Below, one piece after another: positions 49,228 to 60,104 of a stretch of 64,000 bases of DNA. Source of the stretch: Diatrype stigma (Eukaryota > Ascomycota > Sordariomycetes > Xylariales > Diatrypaceae); the NCBI GenBank assembly GCA_022225965.2, contig JAKJXP020000038.1, positions 358,596 to 422,595 of the forward strand, read 5' to 3'. Both the position numbers and the translations under genes were made by a program. Within the stretch, counting starts at the first letter, position 1; each line of letters opens with the position of its first letter. The notes under the pieces were generated by a model. The model was given only the letters and a program-made list of their open reading frames with translations. It did no database searches and was not told where the DNA came from.

Positions 49228-50572
49228 TCAAGGTGTGTATGCGGGGGGCAGTTCGTTAGATCCGCCATCTTTCGGAGGCGGTGGAGGGGCTACCCCTTCC
49301 GGGTATAATGGCGCGTCTTTCGGCGGCGTTGGAGGAGTAGGGGGAAGTACCCCCTCGGCATAAGAACTGGAGGATGCATTATCTCCCGGAGCACTTGCCG
49401 CTGCCGCCGCCGCCACCCCGCTATCCCCACTAGCCAGACGCTCGAAGATGCGCTGCCGCGCGCTCTGCAGCGCAGCCCTAGCCTCGCTGCGCCGCTCCGC
49501 CAGGCGGGCGACCTCGACCTCCTGCTCGCGGATGCGGGCGGCGGCGAGCTGGACCTGGAGGGCGAGGGCGGCGCCGCAGCGGCGGACCTCCTCGCGGGAG
49601 GCCTTGATCTTGTCGTGGAACTCCATGTCGGAGAAGATGTTGTCGAACAGGACGTCGCCGACCAGGCTGCCCTGCGAGATGCGCACGGGCGGCAGTGCCT
49701 GCACGCGGCCCCCCGAGCACCGCTGCGCCTGCATGGCCAGCATCTGCATCTGGCCCACCTGGCTCTCGGCGTTCTGCAGCGCGTCGCGCTCCAGGAAGTC
49801 GAACACCGTCCCGCCCCCGAACATGTCCATGCGGCTGTGGTCCAGCGCGTCCTCGATCCGCGCCAGCGCCGTCCGCAGCCGCGCCTGCGCCTGGCCCAGC
49901 AGGCTCGCCGCCTGCTGCTCCGCCTCCAGCCGCGCCCGCGCTGCGTCGCAGTCCTGCTGCGCGGCCTGCGCCGAGCGCTCCGTCGCGTCCTCCTCGGGGA
50001 AGTCCGGCGTTGGGCCCTGGAAGATGCTGTTGTACAGGCTGTCGAGGTCGGCCTGGGCCTGCGTGTGGCGCGCGACTTCCTTCTCGAGGTCGTGCTGCAC
50101 GGCTAGGGCTTCCGCCCGCATCGCCTTGACGCTGTCCTCCTGCTGCTTGGCTTTGTGCGCCTCTTGGAGAACCTAGGTGGAGGAGAGGAAAGGGGGAAGT
50201 AAGTAAACGAGTTGGACGAAGGAATGGGTATCCGGCCACATGGGAGCACAGCAGTTTGGCGCTTACCTGAAGATACTCCTGCTCCTCTTTCGATGCCCTT
50301 GCCTCGAACGCGTCTTGCTTGCGGGCGACTTTGTACGCGAATCGCTTCATGACCGAATCGCGATACTTCTCGTGCTCCTTGAGCTCTTTCTCGCGCTTCT
50401 GTTCCAGCGACCCAATGCGTTTCCGCAGCTCACTGAGATCTCTATCCAAGTCGGCGACGTACTGCTTTTGATGCTCTAGCGTTGGCGGTGCATGGTCTGT
50501 CGCCTCGAGTACTGCTACGAGCTCTTTGTTGCGGGGCGCTGCCTCCTGAATCCTAGTGGCGATAGAAGCCAT
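49228..50572 (-). CDS. Coiled-coil protein with Pro-rich PPAY tail, unknown function
   Basis: Exons 50572-50267 and 50172-49228 join through a 94-nt intron to 416 aa. I do not recognise a named domain. Residues about 25-195 and 275-345 are Glu/Lys/Arg/Gln/Ala-rich with heptad-like spacing and few prolines, consistent with two long coiled coils. Between them is a segment with FGGGTVFDFLERDALQ and a conserved-looking VGDVLFDNIFSDMEFHDKI stretch. The last 60 residues are Ala/Ser- then Pro-rich, ending in PPAY, which resembles WW-domain or ESCRT-adaptor PPxY motifs. No signal peptide or membrane segment is present. A structural or trafficking role is possible but only inferred. Confidence 0.78.
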
Positions 50573-51230
50573 TTTCGATGCTATAGGTAGGATTTAGTTA
50601 AAGTATGTTGGGTGTTATACTATCATCCATGGAAATGAAAAATATACAGAACAGCGATGATAGAAACTCGACCAGGAGCCTCTTTATATATACATCCCGC
50701 GAATCACCAAACTCTCGAAGTTGGTAAGATGATCGCAAGCACCGCCACAAGTGTAACGGTATTACAGGCTTGGCCTGCACCATGTTTCTGCCTAACGGAA
50801 AGCCTAGGGCAAAACTACCCAGATTTTGGGATGCTTATTGGCCCAAACTACGATTATAACTCCTGGCAGATTCTACTTGCTCCGCCTCGTTATGGACTTG
50901 CTTCATCGCCCCCATCCCCATCTCACGTTTGCCCTCTTTGTGTGACCGGATGTGCGATAGGCTTTCTACATTCAGAAAGTGACAGCGGTAGTGCACAACT
51001 TCAATATAATATGACGTAACGATTGTACCTTTGGCTCTCGCAAAGTCATTGTCGAAAGTCAGGATCCATTATAATTCTTCAGCCGTACGGTCCTACATAT
51101 CTTAGCGGATGATCTTGTCTAGTGGCGTGCTGTTGTGGCACTTAGGAGCTATATATAAAATCACATGGTTTGAGGAGGGATGTGGAAAGACGGCACTTGT
51201 AAAGGGCCTATAGCCGGGAAGTCACACAGT
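50573..51230. other. Intergenic, no gene recognised
   Basis: Upstream of the coiled-coil gene up to the target duplication of the short LTR element. Nothing coding was recognised. Confidence 0.5.
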
Positions 51231-51235
51231 AGAAA

Positions 51236-51375
51236 TGTTGGGTGGCTAGTACCTTAGTCATCCTATCCACTCCAGTATATATAGGCTAGCTCTTATACTC
51301 AGCTTTATAGCTGGATCCTATACACTTATATATACCGATTTTACTATTTCTTTTCTCCCTTTTTTTCCTGCGTTA
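51236..51375 (+). repeat. Left LTR of short non-autonomous element
   Basis: 140 bp starting TGTTGGGTGG and ending CCTGCGTTA, directly repeated at 52386-52525 with equal length. Differences are transitions only. Confidence 0.92.
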
Positions 51376-52385
51376 AATTATGAGCTCCTAATTGCTTCTA
51401 CCGGCGGCGTTACGGCTTTATCGAGCGCGTTAATTGCTTGCCGGTATTTGCTGCAAGTTGCCAATTTTCTTTCAGGGGCTGCGTAAAAATTTTTATTTAC
51501 CCATTCGAAATAACAATCGTCGGCATTCGCAAACGATTTCCGATCTATATAATTCCAACAAATTCAATTCATTAAAAAGTAATTATATTCTTTTAAAAGG
51601 CGAAATTATTGCATCAAATACGAATACGCCTATAACTTCCAAAAACGAAGCTATCGTTTCCTAAATCGATTATAATCGAAAAATAATACGAGTAATTAGG
51701 TATTCGATTATTTAACCTTATATACGGATTCCTTACGAGAATACGAATCGATATATTATACTTTCGTTAAATTTAAACGAGTTTCATAATTTGAAGTTCG
51801 GGCATTGCATATGCCCAAATACGAATATTCGTATTAATTAGAGTATTATTTAATACAGCAAATTTTGCAGCAAAAACATACTAATTTTATACGCCTTATA
51901 TCCCCATAATTATTTTCGCTTGGTTTTATATTAAGCGCATATTTTATTCGATAATGGAGCAGCTAGCGTTGCTATAACGCTGCTGCTTGCATATGCCCGA
52001 AGGATTTATTAATAATTTTATTTCTTCGTCGAGGTCCTGACTTAGGGGGCAGAACCTCGTACGACCCTTATATCTTTACGATCGTATATTACTTATCGCT
52101 TTCGATTAATAGCCGACGAGTCGATGTTAAAGAAACCAGTACCCAAGAACCAAGAGCAAGAAGCCAGAACCAAAGGAGCCAGGGTAAAAGGGGCTCGAAG
52201 CAAAGTACCCGAGTAGCTAGAGACGAATAGAGCCAGGAGAAGGAATGGGGAGTATACGGAAGGATGGGATAGGGGGGTTTTATATACGTCGTACGTGTGC
52301 CATAGGGGCAGCCCGTCCATACGTATAGGTGATGTACGTTAGTATGGCTTATGATAGCTTCGTTTCCGAGTAGCCTAAGGGGCAG

Positions 52386-52525
52386 TGTTGGGTGGCTAGT
52401 ACCTTAATCATCCTATCCACTCCAGTATATATAGGCTAGCTCTTACATTCAGCTTTATAGCTGGATCCTATACATTTATATATACCGATTTCACTACTTC
52501 TTCTCTTCCTTCTTTTCCTGCGTTA
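52386..52525 (+). repeat. Right LTR of short non-autonomous element
   Basis: Second 140-bp copy, followed directly by AGAAA at 52526-52530. Confidence 0.92.
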
Positions 52526-52728
52526 AGAAATCCATACGAATTCAGTCTATTGATAGGCACAAGCTTGGAAGAACAAGTCTACATAGCTCGGTAGGTAGTA
52601 ACCGGCAACATCCGGCTGGTGATGAATGCAACTGATGCTGCATTGCCCGTAAGGAGTGATTGGTATCGATGCTTATAATGTAATGCATGCTTAAAAGCTT
52701 TTCACTAGGTAATAGACTCCAGACTCAT

Positions 52729-54768
52729 TCACACCCATTCAGACCACTTCACACCGTCACGATATGCGAACCCATCCTTTTCGAACTGTGGCCCTTCAGC
52801 CTCCAAGAGGTACCCCATTGCGCAATGTTCAAATTGCACCTGCGTTTGCTCGTGCTGATAGAACTGGTCGAACCGGTTCAAGAGCGCATCATCGAGACTT
52901 TGAACGTCCCCGGCAGGATGCAGTGCACGCCAGGGTTCGATGCAAGTTCTCCCCTTACAAGACTTGAGAACAAATAATAGGGAGTCCAGCCTGGCTGCGA
53001 CTTTCTCAATGGGAAATCCCTGGAGCAGGCCATGTGTCTGACGGCTCGTCTCTTCCGAAAGCAGGTTGTGAAGTTGACCAGGATCGGTCTAGAGATGATA
53101 TTTAGTACTTAGTTCTTATTCTTGTAATCTTCTTGTAAAACATCGAGTTTTGCTCACCTTCATATCGTATAACTCATGTTCCCCGGTGCACCAGACCGAA
53201 TAGTATAGATCCCAGGAATCGCTAGCCACTCTTAGGGCTTTATACGTGTTGTTCATTATAACGAAGCCGTGTCCCAAGAATGGGCGTCCTTCTGCCATGG
53301 CGAAGCCCCAATACTCGATATTGACATGCTCGTGTCGATTGTCTGCGGCTTCTTGGATATCATTACTGGTCAACGGAATCTTCTCCCCGTCGAATTCGAC
53401 ATTTGAGAGTTGTGTTATGCCTGCGAGTTCCAAGATCGTTGGGGCTAGGTCTGTATGCGTTGTCACAACCTCTGTAACCTGGTTCTGTGGCACTCCTGGG
53501 CCTCGGACTATCAGAGGAACATTGACATCCTCCTCGTAGCCACATTCTTTGCCCGCCTGGAGCCTATGCTGGCCGATATGATAGCCGTTGTCGCTTGTGT
53601 AGATGATGAAAGTATCTTCCAAGATACCATGAGCCTCAAGACGTGATACAATCCCGTCGACAAGCTCATCCACAGACTGAAGAGCTCTGAGTCGCTGGCG
53701 GTAGAAGTTATCATTATAGTCCAGGTCCTCTTGGGTTAGCTTCGATAACGTGCGTACCCAACTAGCCCCAGAGGGTTCGTCAGGGTTGAAGTTGTCCGTT
53801 CGTGGTATCTTGGCATCTTTGAAGAGATCCTGGTGCCTCTCGGCAGCTACGGGAGCACCGAAGCGTATTCCACCAGGGGCGCTTTTCATCTCCCTGAGAT
53901 CTCCCACTGCATTCAAGTTGCCTTCCACATTTCCATGGGGGGCAACCGGGCTTGCCACCAAGAAGAATGGCCGGTCGCTGCTTACGGCATCATCAAGGAA
54001 GTCATATGTCTTCTGTGCTAGTACATCTACTGAGTATTCACCTTCGTGGCTGACTGGAGGATCCTGGTTTCGTTGGTAGGTGCTGTTCAAGTACGAGTAT
54101 GTGAACGGGTCCAGTAGGAAATCAGACCCAGACCAGCCAGCCGGGAATGGAGAATTGTAGTTGTCCACGGTGTGTGAATTGAACAGCTTCCCAGTATAGT
54201 ATGTGTTGTAACCAGCATTCTGCAGCCAGACTGCAAGTGGCGATGCTGCATTAGCAAACACAATTCTTGTCAAAGGACCTTCGAAAGTGGAGAGGGCTCA
54301 CCCGGTAGGTAGTTCTCATTGTAACCCTGGCTCACGAATTTAGGATAGCCGCCTAGAGATATTGTTGAATCAGTCGACCGTTCAGACGCAATTGAGATAG
54401 CAATCGTCCCAAAGCTTACCATAGGGAGGATTGACATCGGTAACATTGGTATTGTGGGCCGCCTTTCCAGTCCAGAGTGACACCCTCGAAGGGCAGCACA
54501 GCGCGATGGTGCAGAAGTGTCGTTTATAGAAAGTCCCTTGGTCGAGCAGATGTTTCTTGACAAGGGGCATGTAATCTAGGGATTGCATATGCAGATCTTG
54601 ATCATCCGTAAGCACGAAGACGATGTTCGGTTTCTTGGACGAAGACGTCGTGGCCTCGGTTGTGCGGCCGGGTCCCAATGGGATTTGGTCTTGGTTCCCA
54701 TTCAGGGCCAAGACATGGCCTAGGAGTGGTAGGAGCCAGCCTAGAGCTAACAACCGTGTCCACGCCAT
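52729..54768 (-). CDS. Secreted or vacuolar arylsulfatase (sulfatase family)
   Basis: Hydrolyses sulfate esters, usually to scavenge sulfur. Exons 54768-54420, 54352-54302, 54230-53158 and 53088-52729 join in frame to 610 aa, the usual size. The N-terminus is a hydrophobic signal peptide ending near residue 21. Metal ligands D55-D56 lie in the FVLTDDQD strand. The formylglycine site is C91-C-P-S-R95. The join of exons 2 and 3 restores NYLPVWLQNAGYNTYYTGK, a strongly conserved fungal sulfatase block. Further on come PFFLVASPVAPHGN and a DNGYHIGQHR metal/substrate segment. The last exon codes a Cys-containing C-terminal domain. The 3' end lies about 200 bp from the short LTR element, but the gene looks intact. 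The specific substrate is not determined. Confidence 0.9.
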
Positions 54769-55340
54769 GCTATGCCCAGTTCCAACACCACCCGGGGGAC
54801 GATACGGTGCGATGGGCTGTTGTTTGTTGTCTGTTGTACTAGAGATACTGATAGAGATACAATCCAATAGATACAACAGACAACTTTGAAGGTGTTCGTG
54901 ATTGTGTTCGTGAATGAACCAGAGTTGCGTGGTTGATGTTGATCGGAGGTTATGCAGGCCTAAGCAAGCATTGGTGGAGTCTCGGATCGGGATTGCCCAA
55001 TAATTGCCCGCTATTGCGTGCTGTATATATAACCCCGGTCGCACCTAACTGCTGCTCTTTCGAATTGGAGAGGGTCACTCCAAATCCAAAGAGCTTCCAG
55101 ACAATAGCTACGTCATCCTGTTCTTCACCTTCCTTTCCAATGTTCTTATGGGTGAAGTTACGAGGTGACTTGCCTATTGACACACCTTTGGCGGTAGAAC
55201 TTTCCCTGGTCGAAGAGGGAAGGGCCACTTGTATATGATAGACTCGTTATGTGAAAGTAGTCTAGCGATGTTTGAGCACGGCATAAGGTTGCAACCCATA
55301 CCAAGTGATATCAAGCGATAAGGGGCACGCAAAAGCATAA
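54769..55340. other. Sulfatase upstream region
   Basis: This spacer between the sulfatase start and the SDR stop (both minus strand) is the sulfatase promoter. A TACGTCA bZIP-like half-site lies near 55107-55114. No gene is seen. Confidence 0.45.
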
Positions 55341-56147
55341 TCATTCAGGGTAGACCATCTTCCGGGACACGCCGCCATCGACCACTATCTCCTGGCCGTT
55401 CACAAACCGCTCCTTGACTAAGAACTCCACCGCCCCCAGTACATCCTCGACCTTGCCGACGCGACCGCTGAGATGCCACCTGTGGTCCTCCTCACTCAGC
55501 CCGTCTTCCCACTTGAGCCCCTTTTCATCCGCCTCTTTGCACTCGTCGGCTACGTTGATCCAACCAGGTAGGATGGTGTTCACCGTGATACCCAGGTCCG
55601 CCAGGCTGCTCGCCAGGCTCTGCGTTAGTCCGATGAGCCCCGCTTTTGTCGCCCCGTAACCCTCGCTGTTGGGCTCCGACTGCCGCGCCCGCGTGCTCGA
55701 CATGTTGATGATGGTGCCACCGTGCGGTCGGCCCTCCCGGCCCCTCAGCAGTGGCAGGCAGGCTTGGCTCACCAGCATGGGCGCCGTCAAGTTGACTTGG
55801 AGAGCCTTGTTCCAGTCCTCCAGGGTCAAGCTCTCGAACGGAATAGTGACGCTCCCCGTGAATGCGGCATTGTTGATGAGTACATCTAGATGGTTGTTGA
55901 AGAATGTGGTCGCCTGCGAGACGGCTTCTCTGATCTGCTCGGGCCTGCGCAAGTCGGTGATGGACGATGAGAATGAGTCCTTGGGAAACCTGGAAAGGAC
56001 GCTCGTCGTCGTGTGCTGCAACTCCGCTACGTCATTATCAACTAAGAAAACGCGGTGGCCTTTCTGGAGTAGCAAGCGGGACAGACCCCGGCCGATGCCT
56101 CTACCGGCCCCGGTGATAAGGAAGTTCAGAGGTTGCAACTGCGCCAT
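55341..56147 (-). CDS. Short-chain dehydrogenase/reductase (classical SDR)
   Basis: Intronless, 268 aa, typical classical SDR length. Rossmann nucleotide loop TGAGRGIG is at 12-19. An acidic residue at the end of beta-2 (D37) suggests NAD(H) rather than NADP(H). NNAA is at 92-95, the catalytic Ser is in MSS (150-151), and Y164-x3-K168 is in YGATK. A C-terminal NGQEIVVDGG block is present. The substrate cannot be told. It lies in tandem with the sulfatase on the same strand, 570 bp away; a functional link is not shown. Confidence 0.92.
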   Translation of the reverse strand: MAQLQPLNFLITGAGRGIGRGLSRLLLQKGHRVFLVDNDVAELQHTTTSVLSRFPKDSFSSSITDLRRPEQIREAVSQATTFFNNHLDVLINNAAFTGSVTIPFESLTLEDWNKALQVNLTAPMLVSQACLPLLRGREGRPHGGTIINMSSTRARQSEPNSEGYGATKAGLIGLTQSLASSLADLGITVNTILPGWINVADECKEADEKGLKWEDGLSEEDHRWHLSGRVGKVEDVLGAVEFLVKERFVNGQEIVVDGGVSRKMVYPE

Positions 56148-57242
56148 GTCTATTTTGCCCGTACAGCTGATCGAGAGGTGAAATGGATGCCGGATGATAA
56201 TAATCTCCCTTTCTCTGGGTCCTGGCTAGCTATTATCATAGAAAACCAGCTAACGCCAGCTCCGCCCTTCCGTGCGGAGGATTTTAAAAAAGCTTTTACC
56301 TATGTACTTACTTCTATGCGCCCCACAACTCCGCCGCCCGGCGCCCGCCATCATACGCGACGTTAGAGATTCGAGCATCGACGTGATGCGATACAGATCA
56401 CGTAGATCTTGATACCCATTCAAGACATCTTCTATTATCCGTGCCCACGCAACATCGACAGTCGAAGAGTTCCAGGTTGAATTTCAATTCCTGATTGGTG
56501 CATCCAAAATGTTATGGCTTATCCCCTGAATCATGAACCAGTCACTCATTGTAAGCACGTTTCTTGCAAGTTGATTGGTTAGCTATGAAACGGGTACTTC
56601 TCTTCTTTTTCAGCTCATCAATATCCTACTTCATTGCCTAAATGGTAGAATGCCACTAGCAGCAACCCCCATAATCAGAGAGCTGATTGAAACCCAAGAC
56701 CGCCTTGTCGAGTCCTCTTCAACCACAAATTCAACCACATTTTTGACATTTTTCACTTTCTCATGAGCAGTGCGACTCCCAGGCTTCCAGGTAAGGCGAA
56801 ACCGAGATATGTGTGGGTTTTAATTGCAGGTTGAAGCCCTGAGGAAGAAGATGTGGTACTCCGTGTCTTCAGTAAAAGGGCGGGTGCAAACGTCTTATTT
56901 GACATATCGCACTTTCTATCTGGTGTAGCATTGGTACACAACATCCACGATAGCTGCATGTCGACAGCCACCATCGGTCTTACCGACGACCTTGGCATGG
57001 GCCCATCCAAGCTGAAAAGCTGAAAAGCAATCTGATGCAACCTATCAGTTGTCTACTAACAGTACTAGTTAGTACTTACTTAAGTACCCCTCATTCCCCT
57101 TTTTCTCATGCTCGTAACTGTAGTTGTTGGCAACACACAGCACATTCATCGTTCTAGGCTTCTAGCTTTCTCGGCCTGGTTTTCGCCATAGAGGCCGAAA
57201 TTTGTACCTTGCGGCGCCAGAGTTAAGCACACTCAGTCGGCT
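56148..57242. other. Divergent intergenic region, no gene recognised
   Basis: Shared upstream region of the SDR gene (-) and the HET gene (+). Short frames only. Confidence 0.5.
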
Positions 57243-59739
57243 ATGTCTGATTATGATGACGACTCGGACTGGGTAACCAGTGGTAGTGAGGCTGGGCTAG
57301 GCGTCAAAGAGTCGAGGAAAACGGCTAGTATTTCCGAAGACGACGCAACCGACGAAGATTTGTCTCGTTGGGAGCAGTTCCAAGCCCATGACGCCGAGGC
57401 ACATCAAATCGCGAAAGAAATATTGAAGGCCTTCTCAAGCCAGTCATCAAGACATGGTGATGGCGATGGGGACGACGACGACGACAATGTCGTCAGCAAT
57501 GCTCTTTGCGTCATCCAAGAGGAAAGCCACAAAGTTGCAGCGAGTTTCAAGCCTACTCCTTCCCAGATAAATATCCTGGTGAGGTTTAGTAATGCCCTTC
57601 GACGTCGGTCCGAGGACACTGGCGACACTGGCCATGCCAACAGCGAGTTCCTCGGTGAGGCGACAGATGCGGCTGCCCTTGCAATCCTGGCTCTATCCCC
57701 AGCGCAGCCAGAGTCGCTGGAACAGCTCGATGCATTGAGTGTTATGTTGGCCGCCAAATCAAGATGGGTATCGGGTTCGGGCCAGGAGCGTATGCATAGG
57801 ATAAATCGAGCGATTGACGCTACCGCGAGGGCGGTGGATCTCACAACGTCCGGTGATCCGAACGAGGTAGTTAGGCTCCAAAGTCTCAGCAAGTTGTACG
57901 AGTCTCGATACAATCTAAGCAACGGTAGTAATCCGGAAGATATAGATGTGGCCATCTCGTCCCTCCAAACGATCCTCCGCAATCACCCGAAGTTGGACGG
58001 GGCTACGGCTGAAATATTGAATAACGAGATCTCTTGTCTACGCCTCCGTCGCGGGGATTACAGTGCGGTACCCAGCGTGTTTGAGGTTCCATATGAGGAC
58101 CTTGGGAAAACACCCCTTGTCTTGGACCATGTGCCCCCTCATCGCTTTAGATTTCTAGACTGCAAGGCCTACGTTGAAGAAAAGGCGCTGCGTATTTTGG
58201 ACTTCAAAGCACTTCCGGAAAGGCGGTATGCGGCCGTCTCTTACGTATGGAAGGGGCTTGGCAAGGATGATACTTCAGGCGACCCGCACCCAGACTTGAA
58301 AGTGAAGGGTGCCGAGGCAGCAGATCCGATGTCCCCTGCCGTGCTGCGTACAATTTGCCTTGCATCCCTGTCACTTGAGTGCGACATGATCTGGCTTGAC
58401 CAAGTGAGCATCATCCAGACCAACCCCTCCGATGCGAGCTGGCAGATCAAGAACATGTACCGTATATACAGCGCGTGTAAGGCCTGTCTGGTCCTTCCGG
58501 GCGGCTTAAGGAGGCTCCCCGGCCTAGCGGAGCAGACCTCGTGGATTCAACGCGCCTGGACCTTACAGGAAGCAGTCGCGCCGCCGCGGGTCTACTGCAT
58601 CTTCCAGTGGCCCTGGGGCGAAGCGGTGCAGCTGCAGGCGCATTTCTCTGTGATCATAACCGACATAGAGACGGGAATGTCGGGGATGGCGGGTCTAAAG
58701 AACCTCTTATCAGGCTCCCTGGTCTGCATGAGTTTGCTATCGACCGATACGAAGATAAAGGGGCTGGGTGTGCAACCCATCAACATCTTCACCAACGCGG
58801 AGGGGGTCCGGTCTTCCGTTGAGGCACTCCTCGGTGCCCTCAACCATGATAACAAGGCTATTCGTGCCGGCGCGATCTGGCGCTCGGCTCTGATGCGCAC
58901 CTCCTCACGGCCCGTCGACATGATCTTCAGCATCATGGGCCTGTTGGGGGTAATGCTAGAGCCATCCTCCTTCGATAAGGACGATCGCATCCACGCCACG
59001 ATCGAATTCGCGCGTTTGCTCCTCGCGAAAGGGGAGGCTGCTCGTTGGCTGGGCATCTCGCTTCAGCTGGAACCGAACCGCTATATGAGCACCCTGCCGG
59101 TCATGCCTGAGACTAGCGTCGGTGGTGGTGCGTATATCAGGACGCCCGAGGGGTTGAAGGAGGCCACCCAACTTGTCGGTTCCTCGTGGTGGTGGCTCAA
59201 AGGCGCACCACGAGGCTCTATGGACGAAGAGGGATACTTCAGGTTTAAGGGCCGGGCAGTCCCGGTGATCAAGATAGCACAAGGTATGTAATTGCTCTTC
59301 TTTTGTTATGAGGAATCCACTTTCATTCGTACCCTGAGTTGGGTTGATTGCCCACCGATACTAACATTGCCTGCGAGTAGGGGATTCCGAAATAACGCCC
59401 GTTCAAACTGTGCTCCACGGGGACTCTATACCACAACCCGAAGCAAAATATATAAGATCCTGGTCGGAACAGATGTGGGCCTTGCGGCCTGATCTTGAAT
59501 CGGGGACATCACCTGACGTGCATTGGGTCGTCGTGATCGGTCGGAAACAGCAATACCTTGACGGCACCTATGGGTTGCTTCAAAGCAATGCAAACACCGT
59601 CGTGATGTTCTTGGAAGAGCACGCACCTAACAGATGGAACAACGTCGAATATGGGCTCATAGAAGACACCATAGTATTGGACTGGAAGCACAAGGAGTTC
59701 CAGGTTGGCGGCCCTGAACCTATACCTCCAAGGAGGTAG
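57243..59739 (+). CDS. HET-domain (heterokaryon incompatibility-like) protein
   Basis: HET domains are TIR-like modules used in fungal non-self recognition and cell death. Exon 57243-59283 and exon 59381-59739 join through a 97-nt GT-AG intron to 799 aa. Residues 1-300 begin acidic and are mostly helical with Leu/Ala spacing like a repeat solenoid. The HET domain starts near 329 with YAAVSYVWKG, continues with the LDQVSIIQ segment near 385, and has WIQRAWTLQE near 436. About 300 further residues follow with no recognised domain. HET proteins usually have the domain nearer the N-terminus, so the long leading region is notable. The gene is intact and neighbours transposon-rich DNA, as HET genes often do. 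Confidence 0.85.
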
Positions 59740-60104
59740 GAGTCGGGCTTTAGAGAACGGGAAATGTCCATTTATCCGCATTTTCGGCTATTACTCCTAC
59801 CGATCAAAAATAGGGGCTCGGGGCTTTTCCAAGCTTAAGCTTTATGGTCATACTGTATCAATGTATTAAAAATTTATCCTAACTGATTACAGAATGCGGC
59901 TTAGCTTGATGAAATGCATTAGGGAATTAAAGGCCTCGTTGTCAGTATTTGTATCGATTACCTAGGTTGTACGAACGAATACCCACCCGTAATGTTGTAC
60001 CCCCGCACGCAAGGGTTCCATTCCAAGGCCCTCTTAACCCTAAGGTGGCATAACTCGAGCTATAGCCACAGCTTCTCGGCTTTTGAACTATCTGCGAGGT
60101 CAAC
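59740..60104. other. Convergent intergenic spacer
   Basis: Between the HET gene and the FAD monooxygenase, whose 3' ends face each other. No feature is supported. Confidence 0.5.

Larger units (their letters stand above)
51236..52525 (+). mobile_element. TRIM-like non-autonomous LTR retrotransposon
   Basis: 1,290 bp with two 140-bp LTRs and a perfect 5-bp duplication, AGAAA, at 51231-51235 and 52526-52530. The 1-kb interior is AT-rich and has no pol motif. A purine stretch just before the right LTR (AAGGGGCAG) is a likely polypurine tract, giving plus orientation. The LTR ends in TA instead of CA, again fitting a CpA-to-TpA change. Mobilisation would have needed another element's proteins. 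Confidence 0.88.

Noticed and set aside
51434..51664. 76-aa frame inside the TRIM-like element as a gag gene
   Set aside because: Too short, no capsid or zinc-knuckle motif, AT-rich composition.
55107..55114. CYS3-type sulfur regulatory site upstream of the sulfatase
   Set aside because: Only the TACGTCA half matches; the palindromic consensus ATGRYRYCAT is not met.
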